DNA from: Lachnoclostridium sp. UBA6558 | GTDB taxonomy: Bacteria > Bacillota > Clostridia > Lachnospirales > Lachnospiraceae | NCBI GenBank assembly: GCA_002434335.1 | Contig: DJJW01000016.1 | Location: 31,352 to 41,754, forward strand | Reading direction: 5' to 3' | Length of the DNA stretch: 10,403 nucleotides | In this document: positions 7,323 through 10,403 of the stretch, in pieces | Numbering within the stretch: position 1 is the stretch's first letter | How the letters are laid out: the number at the start of each line of letters is the position of its first letter | Position numbers and translations under genes: made by a program | The notes under the pieces: model-generated | Seen by the model: the letters and a program-made list of their open reading frames with translations, nothing else | What the model was told of the DNA's origin: nothing | Databases searched by the model: none

Positions 7323-7453
7323 CTGTATAGATAACTATATCTGTTTAAATGACTATATCTGCTATAATAACTATATCACTTAAATAACTATATCTGTTTT
7401 ATTTAATAACTAAATCTGTTTAAATAACTATATCTGCTATAATACTACATCTG
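7323..7453 (-). repeat. AT-rich tandem repeat, unit of about 18 bases
   Basis: Eight units with the minus-strand consensus CAGATATAGTTATTTAAA begin at about 7453, 7436, 7418, 7396, 7378, 7361, 7343 and 7325, with steps of 17, 18, 22, 18, 17, 18 and 18 bases. The first unit contains the last codons and the stop of the VWA gene (CAG ATG TAG), so the array runs directly out of the coding end. Most units contain TAG in the same place, so it is not coding. The array has no strong hairpin. Confidence 0.85.
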
Positions 7454-9148
7454 TGCATTGAACAAACTTTTAATCTTATAGATAACATCATCTGAATCAG
7501 CATTGATACTGGAGGCTTCATTTATATCAGAGATTGTTTTAAGAGCTTCAATGTCTGCGTTGTAGCCTATGGTATAGATTGGAATTCCTGATTCTTTAAT
7601 TACCGGGGATACATAATCAAGTGAGTTACCTTCATTGGTTGCTCCATCACTTAAAAGAAACAGCATAAGTTTGGCATTGGGATTACTCTTCTTTGCCTCC
7701 AGCAGCATATTGACACCAACGGTTATACCATCATAGGAAGCTGTCCCTCCTGCTGCCTGTAAGTCCTCTACCGCTCCCTGAAAATATGCTCTCTGATTCA
7801 AATCAAACTTTGCAATAGGAACTTCTACTACTACATCAGAACTATAGCTTACAAGACCTATACTGTTATTATCCTTAATATACTCCGCACCGTTAATCAG
7901 ACTCTTCTTAAGCTGTAAGAGAGGATCACCGTCCATACTGCCGCTGGTGTCGGCTACGAATACAGCTATAATATCCTTTCCCCCGTCTTTGTTCTCTTTC
8001 CAAAGTTTTTGTGCTTCCACAATACCTCTTCCGGTAGTATCATAAGACTCACCGGCATAATCATTGTTTCCATTAAAGCCATATTCCGTCGCTAAATTCT
8101 GGGCTTTACTTCCTGTAGCATATTTTACAAATTCCTTTATAGCAGCTGTTTTATCAGAAGAAAGATTGCCTACTGCATATAGTGGATTATCATGTCTTAT
8201 ACCAAAGGGTATGAATTCATATTTGGAAAGCTCTTTGTCATTGATATAGGTCTGATATTCCATGATCATACCCTCCAGCTTACCGGAGGAAGCACTGTCC
8301 CGCATCTGCATGGTGGTATAAGCTACATACGGTATATTATTCTGAAACTTTGTAAATCCTTCTTTGGCGGCATTGCTTAACATATCATTGGAATCAAAAT
8401 TATGCAGGGTACTTAATAAGAAATTAAGGCCTGTTGCACTTGCCAGGGGATTGGTATAACCCATGATCAGGTTGTTATCCACTACCGCTTTAACAACCGT
8501 ACTAAAGTCTGCTTTACCGTAGTTTTGCTCCAGTTTGGCTTTGGCGTCTTTGCTGATTAGGATACCGGCCACATTGCCAAGCAGCCTGTCTGCCGCAACC
8601 TCTACTTTACCGCCCTGAGAAGCTACAAGCTCTCCCCATAGCTTAGAAGAAGGCGTATAAGCCTCCGGAAGATACTTACCGGAGATAATATAATCTGCTC
8701 CCTGGCCGGAGGATACATTTCTGACAGATACCGAAACTGTCTTCCCGTCTATCTCGATATTTTCCTTATTAAAATCCTCTGCCGTTTCGATCAGCCAGCC
8801 ATCTTTGTCAGCTCCTGCTTTTTCCGGGCTGGAAAAGATCTCAATATCGATATCCCCTGTCCCGGTTACGGTTAAGGGATATTTATCTATTTCCGGTAAT
8901 TCGTCATACAGACTGGGAGGTGTAAGTTCCACCGAAGCTTTTCTTGGTGTGGAGGTAGTGACATTGATACTTTGAGTCAGGTAATCAAGCTTAGCATTTA
9001 ATTCCTTCTCTGAATATGTTTTAAACGCACTGTCACTCTTCTCTTCTTTATTACCATTTCCACTTAAGGCACCTACTATTACCAGAACTATAACAAAAAC
9101 AAGGGCAATACCTAAAATAAATTTGAATACTTTTTGATTATTTTCCAT
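7445..9148 (-). CDS. Membrane-anchored protein joining a solute-binding-like region to a von Willebrand factor A domain
   Basis: A 567-residue protein. One N-terminal membrane segment (about 8-29) is a signal anchor or uncleaved signal peptide, so the rest should lie outside the cell. No lipobox cysteine is visible. Residues about 90-380 resemble a periplasmic-binding-protein fold: DIDIEIFSSPEKAG at the start, IISGKYLPEAY in the middle and VKYATGSKAQNLATEYGF near the end. Residues about 391-560 are a VWA domain with a complete metal site: DTSGS (Asp400, Ser402, Ser404), Thr469 in GGTAS and Asp501 in LLSDG. This supports metal-dependent ligand or protein binding. GGGAG six bases before ATG supports the start. 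It lies 113 bases after the two-TM gene and is probably co-transcribed with it. Substrate-binding plus VWA proteins are known in Firmicutes, but I know of no settled function. Confidence 0.85.
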   Translation of the reverse strand: MENNQKVFKFILGIALVFVIVLVIVGALSGNGNKEEKSDSAFKTYSEKELNAKLDYLTQSINVTTSTPRKASVELTPPSLYDELPEIDKYPLTVTGTGDIDIEIFSSPEKAGADKDGWLIETAEDFNKENIEIDGKTVSVSVRNVSSGQGADYIISGKYLPEAYTPSSKLWGELVASQGGKVEVAADRLLGNVAGILISKDAKAKLEQNYGKADFSTVVKAVVDNNLIMGYTNPLASATGLNFLLSTLHNFDSNDMLSNAAKEGFTKFQNNIPYVAYTTMQMRDSASSGKLEGMIMEYQTYINDKELSKYEFIPFGIRHDNPLYAVGNLSSDKTAAIKEFVKYATGSKAQNLATEYGFNGNNDYAGESYDTTGRGIVEAQKLWKENKDGGKDIIAVFVADTSGSMDGDPLLQLKKSLINGAEYIKDNNSIGLVSYSSDVVVEVPIAKFDLNQRAYFQGAVEDLQAAGGTASYDGITVGVNMLLEAKKSNPNAKLMLFLLSDGATNEGNSLDYVSPVIKESGIPIYTIGYNADIEALKTISDINEASSINADSDDVIYKIKSLFNAQM

Positions 9149-9159
9149 CTTTTGCTCCC

Positions 9160-9218
9160 ATCTGCGTACTTTGTACGCCTATAAAATCAGTGGGAGTGAA
9201 AGGATTTCACTTTCACTC
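9160..9218 (-). promoter_or_regulatory. Structured 5' leader before the VWA gene (leader A)
   Basis: Read on the minus strand: a nine-base hairpin GAGTGAAAG (9218-9210) and CTTTCACTC (9202-9194) with a seven-base loop; then GATTT (9188-9184), able to pair with AAATC (9207-9203) in that loop; then a perfect GCGTAC-AAA-GTACGC hairpin (9178-9164) just before the GGGAG ribosome site. A competing hairpin, AGTGAAA/TTTCACT (9211-9195), overlaps the first. There is no T-run, so translation control is likelier than termination. Leader B has the same layout. Confidence 0.5.
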
Positions 9219-9261
9219 TTACTCCTAGCTGTGTATTTTTATCCACTAATAACTTTATTAC

Positions 9262-9987
9262 TTACTGGTACTTTTTCTTTAAGTCCTCAAGCTGGCTATC
9301 TTCATTTCTCCGTAAATTCTGCATAGCTGTAATAATATCTGTAAGTTTACTGATATCAACCTCACTTTCAGACCCACTCATACCGGAGACTTCGGTAATT
9401 AATTTTTCAAACTCCATCAGAACCTGATCATTTTTATTAATATATTCTTCTATATATTCTAAGTTCTGTTCTACCAGGAAAACCTGTAATTTATCATCGA
9501 ATATTTTAATCCGGTCAATGATTTTGTCTGAGTTAAAGTCCAGTGAATTTTCCACCAGGGCTGCCATATCAGCGATGGCTCCGCTCTGTTCCCCCTGCAG
9601 CTCTTCTAAAAGTGATGAAAAAACATCCTTTCGTCTGTAAAAGCTTTCAATCTGCTCAATATTTCTATTAATGCTGCGATAAAGCCGTTTCATATAGCTG
9701 CTGGAAAATCTCTGCTTGCGAATGTATGCCGTGAACCAATATTTCTTCCTGCCAAGCTTTGTAACTTCCTTATCCTGTGTAATCACATCAATGGGCACAT
9801 CAAAGGCCTGACGATATATCAGTATTATGGCCGCTGCCAATACTACGAACACAGCTGTTATAAAAAGGGCTTTGATTACATCTGAGCTGTTAGAAAAGTT
9901 CTTTATGATGATAAAAGCTATTGGTATTGTTAATATTCCTGCAAGTATTACCAATCCATATAGGGTAAGGTTCTTTTTATTCTTCAT
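9262..9987 (-). CDS. Two-TM membrane protein with a helical cytoplasmic region, family not recognised
   Basis: A 241-residue protein. Two hydrophobic helices (about 7-29 and 38-59) form a short hairpin with NFSNSS between them. A basic stretch follows (KLGRKKYWFTAYIRKQRF, about 77-94), and the rest is charged and predicted mostly helical, with coiled-coil character near 105-130, 157-200 and 213-240. The start chosen is ATG at 9987, six bases after GGAG. The frame is open further upstream to 10050, but those codons overlap the structured leader and lack a ribosome site. Topology and size recall XpaC-like proteins, but I do not see that family's conserved motifs. It is the first gene of a probable two-gene unit with the VWA protein downstream, so both may act in one envelope complex. 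Confidence 0.75.
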   Translation of the reverse strand: MKNKKNLTLYGLVILAGILTIPIAFIIIKNFSNSSDVIKALFITAVFVVLAAAIILIYRQAFDVPIDVITQDKEVTKLGRKKYWFTAYIRKQRFSSSYMKRLYRSINRNIEQIESFYRRKDVFSSLLEELQGEQSGAIADMAALVENSLDFNSDKIIDRIKIFDDKLQVFLVEQNLEYIEEYINKNDQVLMEFEKLITEVSGMSGSESEVDISKLTDIITAMQNLRRNEDSQLEDLKKKYQ

Positions 9988-9997
9988 GTTAATCTCC

Positions 9998-10050
9998 ATT
10001 CGCATCTTGGTACGCATAAATAAGAAGTGGAAATTTCTTATTATTTCCAC
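9998..10050 (-). promoter_or_regulatory. Structured 5' leader before the two-TM gene (leader B)
   Basis: Four contiguous eight-base segments are present. On the minus strand GTGGAAAT (10050-10043) is complementary to ATTTCCAC (10034-10027), and AATAAGAA (10042-10035) is complementary to TTCTTATT (10026-10019), both perfectly. The two pairings interleave, so they exclude each other or form part of a pseudoknot. GCGTAC (10015-10010) and GGAG (9997-9994) follow, then ATG at 9987, an order and spacing close to leader A. Confidence 0.6.
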
Positions 10051-10072
10051 ACTGGCTTTCCATTACTTGCCG

Positions 10073-10088
10073 CATCTGCTTGCAGATG
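10073..10088 (-). promoter_or_regulatory. Small hairpin in the upstream leader
   Basis: CATCTG and CAGATG pair around a CAAG loop in the minus-strand transcript, and the pairing can zip further to seven bases with a two-base turn. It lies between the promoter at 10174-10146 and leader B, so it would be part of the same leader of about 150 bases. Nothing marks it as a terminator. Confidence 0.4.
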
Positions 10089-10145
10089 GGGTACTACTAC
10101 AAATCAGGGTGTTACAACTGGCATGGAATCTTTTGGCTTTTAATA

Positions 10146-10174
10146 ATCTTAATATTCTTTTCGGTAAAAGTCAA
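10146..10174 (-). promoter_or_regulatory. Promoter of the two-TM/VWA gene pair
   Basis: On the minus strand TTGACT (10174-10169) is followed after 17 bases by TAAGAT (10151-10146). The -35 box matches five of six consensus positions and the -10 box four of six. Transcription would start near 10139 and give a leader of about 150 bases with leader B at its end. Confidence 0.55.
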
Positions 10175-10291
10175 TTATTGTAGATTAATATTTTGTTAAA
10201 ATATACTATTATTATAATGTGAGATTGTGAAACATCATCATTGACAAAAGTCATATTATTATGTAGTATAAAATTATATTTTGTAAATATT
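10166..10291. repeat. Imperfect AT-rich direct repeat upstream of the promoter
   Basis: About 39-46 bases at 10166-10204 and 10246-10291 share AAAAGTCA, ATTATT, GTAG, TATTTTGT and AAATAT in the same order with small gaps, 80 bases apart. The first copy contains the -35 box of the two-TM gene promoter. The second has lost a recognisable -10 partner. AT-richness makes part of the match uninformative. Confidence 0.4.
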
Positions 10292-10403
10292 TAACACTTC
10301 TTGACTGCTTGTCACATTCCTAATCTTTTTAATCAGCATAAGCTCCGAAGGATTACTAATTTGCCCGGAGTTTCCAACAACTTGCTTCATATCCCGACTA
10401 AGA
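10205..10403. other. Intergenic end of the window, no gene seen
   Basis: No convincing reading frame with a ribosome site lies here. A possible plus-strand promoter, TTGACA (10241-10246), 17 bases, TAGTAT (10264-10269), would point out of the window. A perfect minus-strand TATAAT (10216-10211) lacks a good -35 box. A short CTCCG/CGGAG hairpin lies near 10342-10371 without a T-run. Confidence 0.35.

Noticed and set aside
7323..7453. CRISPR array
   Set aside because: The unit is about 18 bases with no unique spacers between copies, and no cas genes are near. It is a plain tandem repeat.
9164..9218. Intrinsic terminator between the two-TM and VWA genes
   Set aside because: The hairpins are stable enough, but no run of T follows them on the minus strand, and they lie just before a ribosome site.
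9262..9987. Assignment of the two-TM protein to the XpaC family
   Set aside because: Size and topology are similar, but the conserved motifs I would expect in its C-terminal part are not visible.
9988..10050. N-terminal extension of the two-TM protein to position 10050
   Set aside because: The added codons fall in the structured leader, no ribosome site precedes them, and GGAG six bases before 9987 gives a better start just ahead of the first membrane helix.
9827..10183. Plus-strand 118-codon frame over the two-TM gene and its leader
   Set aside because: It mainly mirrors the complement of the hydrophobic helices of the real gene and runs against the leader and promoter. No ribosome site is seen.

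Overview
The window looks like chromosome from a low-GC Gram-positive anaerobe, most likely a Lachnospiraceae-type Clostridium relative. The evidence is AT-rich intergenic DNA, strong AGGAGG-type ribosome binding sites, lipoprotein and transporter genes of the Firmicutes LplABC type, and intrinsic terminators after the transcription units. No rRNA, tRNA, transposase, phage gene or CRISPR array was seen, and the species cannot be named from this sequence.

Layout. (1) Positions 81-4172, minus strand: a carbohydrate ABC importer operon read as inner-membrane permease 1 (4109-3144), permease 2 (3025-2087) and a solute-binding lipoprotein (1776-142), closed by an intrinsic terminator at 124-81. 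There is no ATPase gene. The lipoprotein gene probably also has its own promoter in the 310-base gap before it. (2) Positions 4173-4729: a divergent control region with a plus-strand promoter, a leader of about 355 bases and two diverged tandem repeat units. (3) 4730-6646, plus strand: a membrane-anchored FlaA1/CapD/PglF-like nucleotide-sugar dehydratase or epimerase, apparently a single-gene unit that ends in a strong terminator. (4) 6768-7232, plus strand: a small coiled-coil protein built on tandem 21-base (heptad) repeats. (5) 7243-7453: a bidirectional terminator, then an AT-rich 18-base tandem repeat that runs into the stop codon of the next gene. (6) 10174-7445, minus strand: a promoter, a structured leader of about 150 bases, an unrecognised two-TM protein (9987-9262), a second similar leader, and a membrane-anchored protein joining a solute-binding-like region to a von Willebrand factor A domain (9148-7445).

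How the genes fit together: the ABC genes form one sugar or oligosaccharide uptake system that would need a shared ATPase encoded elsewhere. The dehydratase would supply modified UDP-sugars for surface glycans. The last two minus-strand genes are probably co-expressed envelope proteins of unknown role.

The most unusual structures are three. The first is a pair of look-alike 5' leaders before the last two minus-strand genes; each has a hairpin whose loop can also pair with the sequence just after it (a pseudoknot or switch topology), followed by GCGTAC and the ribosome binding site. The second is the repeat-bearing leader of the sugar dehydratase gene, where two 33-base copies differ only at third codon positions. 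The third is the pair of short-period repeat arrays at 6825-7055 and 7323-7453.
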